A stretch of DNA of 64,000 nt from Lolium rigidum (lineage: Eukaryota; Streptophyta; Magnoliopsida; Poales; Poaceae), in assembly GCF_022539505.1 (NCBI RefSeq), contig NC_061512.1:152317962-152381961 (forward strand), given 5' to 3'. The notes below the pieces were generated by a model. It did no database searches, was not told the DNA's origin, and was given only the letters and a program-made list of their open reading frames with translations. How positions within the stretch are numbered: position 1 is the stretch's first letter; every line of letters begins with the position of its first letter. This document shows, in pieces, positions 31,952 through 43,950 of this stretch. The translations under genes and the position numbers were made by a program.

Positions 31952-34538
31952 ACATCCCCAAGGTTAGTTCCTGTTCGTCCCGAGCAGGTAAACGATAACA
32001 AAGATAATTTCTGGAGTGACATGCCATCATAAACTTGATCATATTGTAAACATATGTAATGAATGCAGCAATCAAACAATGGTAATGACATGAGTAAACA
32101 ACTGAATCATAAAGCAATGACTTTTCATGAATAGCACTTTCAAGACAGGCATCAATAAGTCTTGCATAAGAGTTAATTCATAAAGCAATAATTTAAAGTA
32201 AAGACATTGAAGCAACACAATGGAAGATTAAGTTTCAGCGGTTGCTTTCAACTTGTAACATGTATATCTCATGGATAATTGTCAATGCAAAGCAATATAA
32301 CAAGTGCAATAAGCAAGTATGTAAGAATCAATGCACAGTTCACACAAGTGTTTGCTTCTTGAGGTGGAGAGAAATAGGTGAACTGACTCAACATAAAAGT
32401 AAAAAGAATTAATGGTCCTTCAAAGAGGAAAGCATCGATTGCTATATTTGTGCTAGAGCTTTTATTTTGAAAACATGAAACAATTTCGTCAACGGTAGTA
32501 ATAAAGCATATGAGTTATGTAAATTATATCTTACAAGTTGCAAGCCTCATGCATAGTATACTAATAGTGCCCGCACCTTGTCCTAATTAGCTTGGACTAC
32601 CGGATCATCGCAATACACATGTTTTAACCATGTGTCACAATGGGGTACCTCCATGCCGCCTGTACAAAGGTCTAAGGAGAAAGCTCGTATTTTGGATTTC
32701 TCGCTTTTGATTATTCTCAACTTAGACATCCATACCGGGACAACATGGACAACTGAGATAATGGACTCCTCTTTAATGCATAAGCATGTGGCAACAATTA
32801 TTATTCTCATATGAGATTGAGGATATATGTCCAAGACTGAAACTTCCACCATGAATCATGGCTTTAGTTAGCGGCCCAATGTTCTTCTCTAACAATATGT
32901 ATGCTCCAACCATAAAGGTGGTAGATCTCTCTTACTTCAGTCAAGACGGACATGCATAGCAACTCACATGATATTCAACAAAGAATAGTCGATGGCGTCC
33001 CCAGAAACATGGTTATCGCACAACAAGCAACTTAATAAGAGATAAAGTGCATAAGTACATATTCAATACCACAATAGTTTTAAACTATTTGTCCCATGAG
33101 CTATATATTGCAAAGGTGAATGATGGAATTTTAAAGGTAGCACTCAAGCAATTTACTTTGGAATGGCGGATAAATACCATGTAGTAGGTAGGTATGGTGG
33201 ACACAAATGGCATAGTGGTTGGCTCAAGGATTTTGGATGCATGAGAAGTATTCCCTCTCGATACAAGGTTTAGGCTAGCAAGGTTATTTGAAACAAACAC
33301 AAGGATGAACCGGTGCAGCAAAACTCACATAAAAGACATATTGTAAACATTATAAGACTCTACACCGTCTTCCTTGTTGTTCAAACTCTTTACTAGAAAT
33401 TATCTAGACCTTAGAGAGACCAATTATGCAAACCAAATTTTAGCAAGCTCTATGTATTTCTTCATTAATGGGTGCAAAGTATATGATGCAAGAGCTTAAA
33501 CATGAGCACAAAAATTGCCAAGTATCACATTATCCAAGACATCATACCAATTACTACATGTAGCATTTTCCGTTTCCAACCATATAAAAATGAACGAAGC
33601 AGTTTTAACCTTCGCCATGAACACTAAAAGATGAAGCGAAGAACACATGTGTTCATATGAACCAGCGGAGCGTGTGTCTCTCCCACACAAGCATGTATTT
33701 ATTCAGAGAATGAAAATAACAAAACAAAAATAAAAGCACACAGACGCTCCAAGTAAAGTACATAAGATGTGACCGAATAAAAATATAGTTTCAAGAGAAG
33801 GAACCTGATAAGTTGTCGATGAAGAAGGGGATGCCTTGGGCATCCCCAAGCTTAGAAGCTTGAGTCTTCTTGAAATATGCAGGGGTGAACCACCGGGGCA
33901 TCCCCAAGCTTAGAGCTTTCACTCTTCTTGATCGCAGTATATCATCCTCCTCTCTTGACCCTTGAAAACTTCCTCCACACCAAACTCGAAACAAACTCAT
34001 TAGAGGGTTAGTGCATAATCAAAAATTCATATGTTCAGAGGTGACACAATCATTCTTAACACTTATGGACATTGCATAAAGCTACTGGACATTAATGGAT
34101 CAAAGAAATTCATCCAACATAGCAAAAGAGGCAATGCGAAATAAAAAGCAGAATCTGTCAAAACAGAACAGTCCGTAAAGATGGATTTTATTGAGGCACC
34201 AGACTTGCTCAAATGAAAATTCCCAAATTGAATGAAAGTTGCGTACATATCTGAGGATCACTCACGTAAATTGGCATAATTTTCTGAGTTACCTACGGAG
34301 AATTAGACCCAGATTCGTGACAGCAAAGAAATCTGTTTCTGCGCAGTAATCCAAATCTAGTATTCACTTTACTATCAAAGACTTTACTTGGTACAACAAA
34401 ACACAAAACTAAGATAAGGAGAGGTTGCTACAGTAGTAAACAACTTCCAAGACTCAAATATAAAACAAAAATACTGTAGCAAAATAACACATGGGTTATC
34501 TCCCAAGAAGTTCTTTCTTTATAGCCGTTAAGATGGGC
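31952..34538 (-). other. 3' non-coding region of C
   Basis: The polypurine tract (ACATCCCCAAGGTTAG on the plus strand at 31952) and the hairpin at 31970-31988 lie at the left edge. Polypurine-like motifs recur at 33838 and 33897, and the GGGTTATCTCCCAAG block at 34493. AT-rich, no credible gene; collinear with B1 and D 3' regions. Confidence 0.75.
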
Positions 34539-35286
34539 TCAGCAGTTTTTATGATGTACTCGCAAGAAATAGTAGTTGAAGCAAAAGAGAGCATCAAGAA
34601 GCAAATTCAAAAAACATTTAAGTCTAACATGCTTCCTATGCATAGGAACCTTGTAAATAAACAAGTTCATGAAGAGCAAAGTGACAAGCATAGGAAGATA
34701 AAACAAGTGTAGCTTCAAAAATTTCAGCACATAGAGAGGCATTTTAGTAACATGAAAATTTCTACAACCATATTTTCCTCTCTCATAATAACTTTCAGTA
34801 GCATCATGAGCAAACTCAACAATATAACTATCACATAAAGCATTCTTATCATGAGTCTCATGCATAAAATTATTACTCTCCACATAAGCATAATCAATTT
34901 TATTAGTAATAGTGGGAGCAAATTCAACAAAGTAGCTATCATTATTATTCTCATCAAGTCTAGGAGGCATAGTATAATCACAACAAAATTTACTCTCCAT
35001 AGTAGGTGGCACCAAAAGACCACTATCATTATAATCATCATAAATAGGAGGCAAAGTATCATCAAAGAAAATTTTCTCCTCAATGCTTGGGGGACTAAAA
35101 AGATCATGAAAACCAGCTTCCCCAAGCTTAGAACTTTCTATATCATTATCAAAAATGGTGTTCAAAGCGTTCATACTAATATTACTACCGAGCATGCAAA
35201 TAAGATTTCATAGGTTTTTTAATTTTCGCATCAAACAATCCATGTTTTAAATCAGGAAATAGAATAAGAAGCTCATTCTTGTCCAT
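34539..35286 (-). pseudogene. Short Gag N-terminus / membrane-tail protein of C
   Basis: The ATG at 35286-35284 opens MDKNELLILFPDL, matching the start of D's Gag and G's ORF. One extra base near 35200 shifts the frame; the main frame (35195-34539, 218 codons) then has SSKLGEAGF, DDTLPPIYDDYND, a degenerate repeat DYTMPPRLDENNNDS, DATESYYERGK, and the hydrophobic block LHLFYLPMLVTLLFMNLFIY followed by basic residues and a second hydrophobic stretch. The Gag core and zinc knuckle of D are absent, so the N-terminal peptide is joined directly to the acidic/membrane part. Function unknown. Confidence 0.65.
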
Positions 35287-35446
35287 TATGCCAAACTAGT
35301 GTAAACAAGAAACAAAAAGATGCAATTGCAGGATCTAAAGGAAATAGCTTCGAGTACTTACAATGGCGAAAATAGCTTAGTAGCCGAGATCCGGAGTGTG
35401 AGTACCTTTTACCTTTCCTCCCAAGCAACGGCGCCGGAAAATAGCT
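35287..35446 (-). other. Leader of C with primer site
   Basis: Primer-site sequence at 35436-35419 reads close to TGGCGCCGTTGCCGGGGA with a few mismatches. A degenerate second copy (AATGGCGAAAATAGCTT) lies at about 35362, the counterpart of the repeated units in D. Confidence 0.75.
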
Positions 35447-37132
35447 TGATGTCTACGGGAGCTTCTATTCTTGTAGACAGTGTTGGGCCTCCAAGAGCGA
35501 GAGGTTTGTAGAATAGCAGCAAGTTTTCCCTTAAGTGGATCACCCAAGGTTTATCGAACTCGGGGAGGAAGAGGTCAAAGATATCCCTCTCATGCAACCC
35601 CGCAACCACAAAGCAAGAAGTCTCTTGTGTCCCCAACACACCTAATAGGTGCACTAGTTCGGCGAAGAGATAGTGAAATACAGGTGGTATGAATGAATAT
35701 GAGCAGTAGTAACGGCGCCAGAAAATAGCTTGCTGGCGTGTAGTTGATGGTGGTAATATGGTAGCAGTAGTAATGCAGTAAAACAGTAAACAAGCAGCGA
35801 TAGCAGTATTTAGGAATAAGGCCTAGGGATTAGACTTTCACTAGTGACACTCTCAACTTTGATCACATAACAGAATAGATAGATGCATACTCTACACTCT
35901 TTTGTTGGATGATGAACACCATTGCGTAGGATTACACGAACCCTCAATGCCGGAGTTAACAAGCTCCACAATTCAATGTTCATATTTAAATAACCTTAGA
36001 GTGCATGAAAGATCAACACGACTAAACCAAGTACTAACACAGCATGCACACTATGTAGGAGGAATAGATCACATCAATACCATCATAGCAATAGTTAACT
36101 TCATAATCTACAAGAGATCATAATCATAGCCTACGCCAAGTACTAACACGGATGCACACACTCGTCACCATTACACCGTGCAGGAGGAATAAAACTACTT
36201 TAATAACATCACTAGAGTAGCACATAGATGAATTGTGATACAAAACACATTGCAATCATAAAGAGATATAAATAAGCACTTCACTACGCCATTCATACAT
36301 TGAATAAGTATTCTGTGAAATATAGCCGAAGAGACCCACACGGTGCACACACTAGTCACCTTTACACACGTGGGACAAGGAGTCTCCGGAGATCACATAA
36401 GTAAAACCCACTTGACTAGCATAATGACATCTAGATTACAAGCATCATCATATGAATCTCAATCATGTAAGGCAGCTCATGAGATTATTGTATTGAAGCA
36501 CTTAGGAGAGAGATTAACCACATAGCTACCGGTACAGCCCCGAGCCTCGATGGAGAACTACTCCCTCCTCATGGGAGACAAGCAGCGTTGATGGAGATGG
36601 CGGTGGTGTCGATGGAGGAGCCTTCCGGGGCACTTCCCCGTCCCGGCAGCGTGCCGGAACGAGACTCCTGTCCCCGGATCTTGGCTTCGCGATGGCGGCG
36701 GCTCCGGAAGGTTTCTCGTACCGTGGCTTTTTCGTCTCGAGGTTTTAGGTCGGGGACCTTTTTATAGGCGAAGAGGCGGCGTCGGAAGGTCGAAGGGGCG
36801 ACGACACCATAGGGGCGCGGCCGGGGCCCGAGCCGCGCCACCCTGTAGTCCGGGGCCCACATGGCCCCCCTCCGGCGGCTCTCGGGTGTTCTGGATGCTT
36901 CCGGTGAAAATAGGAACCCGGGCGTTGATTTCGTCCAATTCCGAGAATATTTCGTTACTAGGATTTCGAAACCAAAAACAGCGAGAAACGAGAACTGGCA
37001 CTTCGGCATCTTGTCAATAGGTTAGTTCCGGAAAACGCATAATAATGACATAAAGTGTGTATAAAACATGTAGATATCATCAATAATATGGCATGGAACA
37101 CAAGAAATTATCAATACGTCGGAGACGTATCA
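35447..37132 (-). repeat. 5' LTR of C (right copy)
   Basis: 1686 bp, partner of 30247-31951. Between 36600 and 37000 most differences from the left copy convert CAG/CTG to CGG/CCG or CGAG/CG. A minus-strand TATA-like CTATAAAAAGG lies at about 36768-36758. Confidence 0.92.
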
Positions 37133-37137
37133 AATGC
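37133..37137. repeat. Target-site duplication right of C
   Basis: AATGC, matching 30242-30246; B1's LTR resumes here. Confidence 0.92.
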
Positions 37138-37733
37138 TACATGTTGTGTTTGTTGGGATCCGATGAATATTGAATACTATGTTAAGTTGATTATCAATCT
37201 ATCATATATGTTGTTTATGTTTTTGCATGCTCTCCGTTGCTAGTAGAGGCTCTGGCCAAGTTGATACTTGTGACTCCAAGAGGGAGTATTTATGCTCGAT
37301 AGTGGGTTCATGCCTCCATTGAATCTGGGGGAGTGAAAGCAACCTCTAAGGTTGTGGATGTGCTGTTGCCACTAGGGATAAAACATCGATGCTTTGTCTA
37401 AGGATATTTGTGTTGATTACATTATGCACCATACTTAATGCAATTGTCTATTGTTTGCAACTTAATACTGGAAGGGGTTCGGATGATAACCTGAAGGTGG
37501 ACTTTTTAGGCATAGATGCATGCTGGATAGCGGTCTATGTACTTTGTCGTAATGCCCTGATTAAATCTCATAGTACTCATCATGATATATGTATGTGCAT
37601 TGTTATGCCTTCTTTATTTGTCAATTGCCCAACTGTAATTTGTTCACCCAACATGCTATTTATCTAATGGGAGAGACACCACTAGTGAACTGTGGACCCC
37701 GGTCCATTCTTTACATCTGAAATACAATCTACT

Positions 37734-38901
37734 TGTTATCACCAGAATTTAGCCAGAGCAGGAGATGGGCCGTGATTGAGATGGGCTTAGAGGACATGCA
37801 TATAAAGTGTCTCTGGATCGGCCTTGTGCGAGAGTTTGGGCTAGATTGCCCGTGTATCTGTATTTTATGGTAGATTACGTTTTATGTTTAGAATTAAGAG
37901 ATAGAGTTTAGTCGGACGCAGCTAGGTTTATTCCAAAGATAGAAAGTCTACGGACTATAAATATGTACCTAGGGTTATTGAGAAAGGAGGATGATCACGT
38001 TCACAACAAACCAATCTAGGCACATCGCCACCCCTTGTTTCGAGGGTTTCTTCCGGGTAAGCAACATGCTGCCTAGATCGCATCTTGCGATCTAGGCAGT
38101 ATCAGTTTATTCGTTGTTGGTGTTGCTCGTACTGAGGCCTTTTTGATGGCGAGAAACACCCTTATCGTAGATGTTTTGGGGCTGACGTTGATACTTTTAT
38201 GATATGCTTGCTTAGCTATGCTGCCCCTCAATATCTAGCTGCCTTTGCACCTATCTTGGGTGTAAGGGCAGCATCCTGCTTGATCTCTATTTAGTAGATC
38301 TGATATGTTATAGTTGTTCCTTGTTCTCCAAGGATTGGTTTGATATCCGCATGGTTAGGCCTTGCAAAAGGGTTGAATGATCCAGTAGTGCGTAAAGGTA
38401 TGGTTTGCTGATCCTAGAGGGATTGTTCCGGGAATCGACTTCGTGTTGGTTTTTAGGCCTCTTTAGGACTAGTTTTCCATTATCTTTTTGTATCTGCCAG
38501 GCTCAACTACGCGTAGGATGTTCCGGTTATGCGGTGAAAACCCTAGACTGTCGTAGATTGATTTAACTTTATATGGATAAAGCAGGACCACCATGTTATT
38601 GTAAATCCAACGTGAACCATGGGGTAATCGGCTCTTTGAGCCGATTCACAGGGTAACCTGAGAGCCGATCGGGCTCGTATTTAATGTTTATGTGTCTACC
38701 ATGCAGGAAACTAATCGAAGCAATCCATCACCTTCCTGACCAGGTATAGGTCAGGTGGCACACCCTTGCATTAGCCAGGACGTGTGCCGGAGCATTGCGG
38801 GCCGTCGCCCGAGGGACCAGGGCCCACCAGCAGTCCTGGGAGCCTCCCGGCTCTCCGTGTTGCCCGTCGCTGCTCGCCGGTGGGTTTTGGTAGGCAACAC
38901 A
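37734..38901 (+). repeat. 5' LTR of E
   Basis: TGTTATCACCAG to about CACA at 38899-38901, roughly 1.17 kb; only one copy, so the right edge rests on the primer-like site at 38905. It contains a TATA box and a perfect 9-bp inverted repeat AATCGGCTC/GAGCCGATT at 38626-38646. Confidence 0.65.
37956..37964 (+). promoter_or_regulatory. TATA box of E LTR
   Basis: TATAAATAT in CGGACTATAAATATGTACC, about 220 bp into the LTR. It is the best candidate core promoter of the element. Confidence 0.6.
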
Positions 38902-38904
38902 TTC

Positions 38905-38922
38905 TGGCACGCCCGGTGGGAC
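38905..38922 (+). other. Primer-site-like sequence of E
   Basis: TGGCACGCCCGGTGGGAC directly after the LTR end and 15 bases before the gag ATG. The leading TGG and position suit a primer site, but I cannot name the matching tRNA with certainty. Confidence 0.5.
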
Positions 38923-38936
38923 CTTCTACAGCAACT

Positions 38937-41099
38937 ATGTCAAAATCTGCAGCTGAGATGGCGGACGAACTAGTCACGTACGAAGATCTGCCTGAGGAGC
39001 ACAAGAAGAAATATGATGAGATTAAAGCCGTCTTCGAATCCGATCTTATCGGCTCTTTCGCGAAGACCCGTTCACGTGGCATTAGGTGGAAAGGGTTCTC
39101 ACCCGAAGGCGCTCTCGACGAAGTAGATCTGTCTACCCCTTTAGAGGAACGCAACAGAGCTATGCGCCAAGAAGTCAATTACATGGTGGCTCATTCGATA
39201 CACCATCATTCTGAGAGCCTGGTGAACTCTTTCGAGCGCATTGCGGTTCACGTGGTTCAGGAAATCATGAAGCATCAGTACTCTCCGTCAGGGCCTGCCG
39301 TGGGGAAGCACCAGGGAGAAATACCGTTCCAGACCAGACCGCCGCTGCCATTCGCGTTTGCAGCTCCAGAGCCGCAGGGTTCACCGGCCTACGTCGTCTA
39401 CAAGGTTGGAGGCGATCCTGGCGATTGCCAATTCCTGTATGAGCCACCTAAAGAAATCCCACATGGATACGTGTGCACATACGTGCCGGACTGCAATAAC
39501 TTGGCACGCACGAACCAAATTGCGGCTGGAGGGATTTCTGGTGCGGACGCCGATAAACAGGCGTGGCTAGCTAAATATGCCACCGAAACTAGTCATGAAA
39601 GCTCAGCCCCTGCAGCTCATACCGTGGAACAAATCAGTACAATCTTGAGAGACCAGTTCGGCATCCTGCCGAAGAGGAAAACAATTGGCTATTCCAAGCC
39701 GTACCCCGACGAGTATGATTTGATCCCGCTGCCACCCAAGTATCGGCTCCCTGAATTCTCAAAATTCAATGGATCAGAAGGGTCTAGCTTGATTGAGCAT
39801 GTGAGCCGATATTTGGCACAGTTGGGCATGATTTCAACATCAGACCCGTTACGTGTAAGGTTCTTTGCTCAATCTCTCACGACATCAGGTTTTGGGTGGT
39901 ACACCTCGTTGCCACCAAACTCAGTCCGGACGTGGAAGCAACTGGAAGAGCAGTTTCATGTTCAATATCACTCAGAAGCTACCGAGGTTGGCACTTCCGA
40001 TCTAGCGCAAGTGCGGCAGAAGCGGGGAGAAACGGTGTCGGAGTACATTCAGCGTTTCAGGACTGTCAGGAACCGATGTTATTCGGCTCGTTTAACTGAG
40101 AAAGAAGCAGTCGATCTGGCAGCATTGGGCCTCGCAGCGCCGATCAAGGATCTGGCTTTCCAGGTAGATTACAGTTCACTGGCGCACATGGTCCAGAAAT
40201 TAACATTGTATGAGCAGCGCCACCCAGAACTGTACCAAGACAAGTTCAAGCGTCCGATAGGCCTGGTCGAGACGGAAGAAGTTGAGGATTCTCCAAGAGA
40301 CCAGGAAGTAGCCGTGGCTGAATGGACTCGGGGGGCAGTTCCCGTGTCCTGCAAATGGGTGAAACCACAAGGGCCTGCAAAAGGGTTTGATTTCGATGTA
40401 AGCAAAGCTGAGCAGATTTTCGACTTATTGCTTAAGGAAAAATAGCTGAAGTTACCCGAAGGCCATAAAATCCCTATGGCGCAAGAAATGAACGGCAGAC
40501 CGTACTTCAAGTGGCATCATTCATTCACCCATATCACCAATGACTGCAAAGAGTTGCGTCGGCAGATCCAAGCAGCGATAGAACAAGGCCGTTTGATCCT
40601 CGGCCAGTTTGCCATGAAAGTGGACACGCACCCGTTTCCTGGCGTCAACATGGTGGAACTCAATCACTCCGCGAGGCGTCGGCTAGATTTCTCATTCGAT
40701 GTCAACATGGAAGGGCCTGTATACCACCATTGCAAGGATAAAGAAGAAAGCGGTCACTCCCGTGGCAAGGAAAAGGAGGAGGCCGGCCCACGCGACCGGC
40801 CCCGATATGATAACAGACGGTACCTCACTGAGGAACAAGTGAGAAGCGTGCGATATCAACGACCACTCTCCGCGCATCTCCTTAACAAGTATAAGCGTCA
40901 GTATGACCGACGTCGACAGTACGACAGAGAAGACGAAAGTTATCGTCGGTCTGACGTAGACAATGGAAGATATCGTCGGTATGATAGAGACGACGAAGGA
41001 TATGAGCACCACGCTAAAGGGAAATCAAGAGAGCAGGAGGACATGGATAGACACTGGGACTGTCCTTTCTTTAAGCAACTCGCTGGGATTCGGGAATGA
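38937..41099 (+). CDS. Gag of E (one in-frame TAG)
   Basis: I start it at the ATG at 38937, 15 bases after the primer-like site, rather than at an upstream ATG inside the LTR. 502 codons run to a TAG at 40443-40445, then the same frame continues (LKLPEGHKIPMAQE) to a TGA at 41097. The Gag core is at about residues 250-410 (YRLPEFSKFNGSEG, FGWYTSLPPNSVRTW, RQKRGETVSEYIQRFR). After the TAG comes a zinc-knuckle-like HSFTHITNDCK in which the expected first Cys is Phe, then Arg/Tyr/Asp-rich sequence. The TAG sits where CAG (Gln) would fit. Near 41080 the frame is lost just before a CX2C (CPEC). Confidence 0.8.
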
Positions 41100-41373
41100 G
41101 CCGATTGCCTACAATCGACAACTGCCCGGAGTGTAGACAGCGAGAAGAAGGACGCGAGGAGAAGTTTCGGTTTTCAAGCGTCTAGGGCCTCTCCCATCTC
41201 AGAACAGACGAGCTGAGTCATCTCAAGAGGAAGACTTTGAGGAGTCAGAAGATGAAGAAGAGGATAGATACCACCGGCCAAGGTGGTGTCCTGATGGACT
41301 CAGCCACTCCCAAAAGCGTAGGGTTCAGCGGCTACGTAGCTTTGAGCAAGCCGAGGCGCAATACCTGCACACG

Positions 41374-42153
41374 TTGAGGAAAGCGCGGCCCGATCTGGCC
41401 GTAAAAATTAAGCAAACTTTGGACGCGGAGAGTTGTCCACAGAAGAAAGAATGGCGCCCCAAGCAAGTAAAAGACGATGCGAGTGCATCGGCTGGCACAA
41501 ATATGGTTTTCATACTTCCGTCGGAGTTTCGTGCTCCAGGAACCGAAGAAGTGCCGATAGCACAGTTTGACTGCAGTCCACGGCCAGTTATCTTTGAAAA
41601 ACCACGAGAGAAGAGCTACAAACATCTGAAGGCCCTGTACCTAAGAGGTTATATCAACGGGCAGCCTGTCGGCAAGATGTTGGTTGACACGGGAGCGGCA
41701 GTCAATATAATGCCATACTCCATGCTACGGCGTTTGGGACGCTCTAGCGCAGATCTGATCAAAACCAACGTCACACTAAACGAATTCAACGGCCAAGCAT
41801 TAGAGACGGAAGGCGTTCTGAACGTGGATCTAACTGTAGGCCGAAAAACCATCCCTACGTCATTCTTCATCGTCGACAGCAAAAGCACCTACGCTGTCCT
41901 GCTAGGGAGGGATTGGATTCACGCCAACTGCTGCATTCCATCTACAATGCACCGGTGCACGATACAATGGGATGGAGATGAAGTGGAGGTCGTTCATGCA
42001 GACGACTCGATCGAGGTCTCAATAGCCGGCATGAATATTTGGGACGCGGAAGACCAAGAGCCGCTCTCTGGAGTCAGTTTGGACAGCTGTGAGCGCATCG
42101 AAGTTACAAAAAAAGGGGTGAGGCTGGTCTTATCCACCGGCCTGACAGAGTAG
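41374..42153 (+). CDS. Protease region of E
   Basis: Open frame of 259 codons. The aspartic protease active site is VDTGAAVNIMP, and the downstream flap/LLGRDW motif is present (AVLLGRDWIHANC). Retropepsin cleaves Gag-Pol. 41100-41373 before it holds the broken end of Gag (acidic, EEDEE-rich), and 42154-42554 after it is a shifted linker to RT. Parents of this lineage carry gag-pol in one frame, so the borders here are breaks and not gene ends. Confidence 0.8.
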   Translation: MRKARPDLAVKIKQTLDAESCPQKKEWRPKQVKDDASASAGTNMVFILPSEFRAPGTEEVPIAQFDCSPRPVIFEKPREKSYKHLKALYLRGYINGQPVGKMLVDTGAAVNIMPYSMLRRLGRSSADLIKTNVTLNEFNGQALETEGVLNVDLTVGRKTIPTSFFIVDSKSTYAVLLGRDWIHANCCIPSTMHRCTIQWDGDEVEVVHADDSIEVSIAGMNIWDAEDQEPLSGVSLDSCERIEVTKKGVRLVLSTGLTE

Positions 42154-42554
42154 CAAGGGCAACATCAATCGACGTACGTGGCAAGGCTGATCCCTGCGAT
42201 CGGCCCCAAACAGTAAAAAGCAATGATCTCACCTCAAGCATGTCAAGTAGTCGTAGTAGGGAGACTCCCTCCCATAGGGGAGCACAAATAAGTTGTAAAC
42301 CTTCATTGAGCAATACAATCAAAAAGGAGGCCGATTCCAGCAATCGGCCAAAATTATCCTCGCCATACGTTCGCTCTGTGTTCGAGCATCGATCTAGCGA
42401 GCGACCGAAAGCTAGGGTATGGGTTTACATCGGCCGATGAGCTAGAAGAGATTGACATTGGTCCTGGGGATAAGCCACGACCAACATTTATCGACAAAAA
42501 GTTAGATCCGCATCCGAGGGGCCCGATGATAGCTTTGTTAAAAGAATACCCGGA

Positions 42555-43260
42555 TTGTTTTGCCCGGGATTACACGAAATGCCCGGGTTAGACAGGAGCA
42601 TCATTGAGCATCGGCTCCCTCTTAAGAAAGGATTTCGGCCGTTCCAGCAGCGAGCACGACAGATGAAGGCCGAAATTTTAGAAGAAGTCAAGAAAGAGAT
42701 CGAGAAGATGTTGAGCGCCGGGTTCATCGGGCCATGCAGGTATGCTGAGTGGATATCTAGTATCGTACCTGTAGAGAAAAAGGACGGCCGATGGCGCGTC
42801 GCCATAGATTTTCGGGATCTCAACGAGCCACTCCAAAGGATGAGTACCCAATGCCGGTAGCCGAGACATTGATCAATGCAGCCGATGGTCATAAGGTTTT
42901 AAGTTTCATGGATGGCAATGCCGGTTACAACCAAATTTTTATGGCTCCAGAAGATATACACAAGACTGCATTCAGAGTACCAGGTTCGGTGGGCTTGTTT
43001 GAATATGTAGTCATGACATTTGGACTGAAAAATGCTCGGTGCAACATACCAAAGAGCCATGAATTACATCTTTCATGATCTGATCGGCAAGTTGGTGGAG
43101 ATTTACATTGATGACGTGGTAGTCAAGTCTGTCTCAGTAGAAGGACACCTGGAGGATTTGCGACGCATCCTGGACCGAACTAGAAAATTCGGGCTAAGAA
43201 TGAATCCAAAGAACTGTGCTTTTGGTGTGACGGCCGGTCAATTCTTGGGCTTCTTGGTTC
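42555..43260 (+). pseudogene. Reverse transcriptase of E (frameshifted)
   Basis: Three successive frames together give a full palm: KKGFRPFQQRARQMK, SIVPVEKKDGRWR, DEYPMPVAETLI, SFMDGNAGYNQI, VMTFGLKNA, and the catalytic YIDD at 43104-43115 followed by VVVKS. The first break (near 42824) is where AACAGAGCC appears as AACGAGCC; the second (near 43038) is where GCTGGTGC appears as GCTCGGTGC. Both are changes at CAG/CTG. With them corrected the domain would read through, so RT may be functional in the plant. Confidence 0.8.
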
Positions 43261-43950
43261 ATGAACGAGGAATTGAGATCGGCCTGAAAAGTCAGGAGGC
43301 AGTACGAACAATGAAGCCACCTACCACGAAGAAGGAATTCCAGTGTCTCATCGGCAAAATCAACTTCGTCAGAAGGTTCATCTCTAATCTGTCAGGGCGA
43401 ATCGAGCTGTTCATGGGATTAGTAAAAATTAAACCTGATGAGGAGTTTCACTTGGGCGCAGAGCAACAGCGAGCGTTTGACGAGATTAAAGAATATCTAA
43501 CGAAGCCACCCGTGTTGGTTCCGCCCCGACAAGACAGGACCATTCTATATTTACCTGTCGGTAGGCGACACTTCCATCGCCTCGAGTGGTGGTGCAAGTC
43601 TATGATGGTCCGGAAAGAGTCGCTTTCTACCGCAGCAGAAGGATGTTGGATGCAGAGACTAAGTACCCTGAGATCGAGAAGTTGTGCCTCTGCCTATTTT
43701 TTACCTGCACCAAGCTTCATCACATCTTTCTGATAGCAGAAATTGTCATCATATGCAAATCAGATGTCATCAAACACATGCTGTCGGCTCCTGTGTTGAA
43801 AGGCCGACTCGGTAAGTGGATGTTTGCATTATCAGAATTTGATCTCCGGTATCAACCTGCGAAAGCGATCAAGGGATAGGCGTTGGCCGATCTTATTGCT
43901 GAACGAATCAACACCGATATAGCAGCACCGTGTCGTACGTGCATGGGCCA
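43261..43950 (+). pseudogene. RNase H (classical) of E, frameshifted
   Basis: Frames 43032-43733 and 43586-43879. The connection domain (FLGFLVHERGIEI, CLIGKINFVRRFISNL) leads into RNase H (RMLDAETKYPEIEKLCLC, LSEFDLRYQP). Breaks occur around 43560-43590, where CTCAGTGG would give the continuous reading but CTCGAGTGG is present, and a TAG at about 43877-43879 stands where CAG is expected. Confidence 0.75.

Larger units (their letters stand above)
30247..37132 (-). mobile_element. Element C: complete non-autonomous element with short membrane-tail ORF
   Basis: 6886 bp between AATGC duplications, inserted in B1's 3' LTR in the opposite orientation. LTRs 30247-31951 and 35447-37132; minus-strand primer site at 35436-35419; one short ORF (35286-34539); polypurine tract next to the left LTR. 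It lacks the Gag core, protease and pol. It is a deletion derivative of a D-type element. Confidence 0.93.
23017..37733 (+). mobile_element. Element B1: Athila-like non-autonomous Gypsy (gag-protease only), split by C
   Basis: 5' LTR 23017-24600, tRNA-Asp primer site, gag-protease ORF 24860-26974, long 3' non-coding region, polypurine tract at 29554 and a 3' LTR from 29571 that is interrupted by element C and then cut by E at 37734. The gag (WERMKSLVKNCPTHGL) and protease (DLGASISVMP) are of Athila type; no RT or integrase follows. It resembles grass families such as Sabrina, from memory and not verified. It is inserted in D after CTATG; the right-hand duplication is lost. Confidence 0.85.
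29571..37733 (+). repeat. 3' LTR of B1 (two pieces around element C)
   Basis: Pieces 29571-30246 and 37138-37733, about 1.27 kb, lacking the last ~300 bp because element E starts at 37734. Removing C and one copy of AATGC restores collinearity with 23017-24300. Confidence 0.88.

Noticed and set aside
38784..38936. Upstream start for E Gag
   Set aside because: That ATG lies in the LTR before the primer-like site; the ATG at 38937 follows it and begins the conserved Gag N-terminus.
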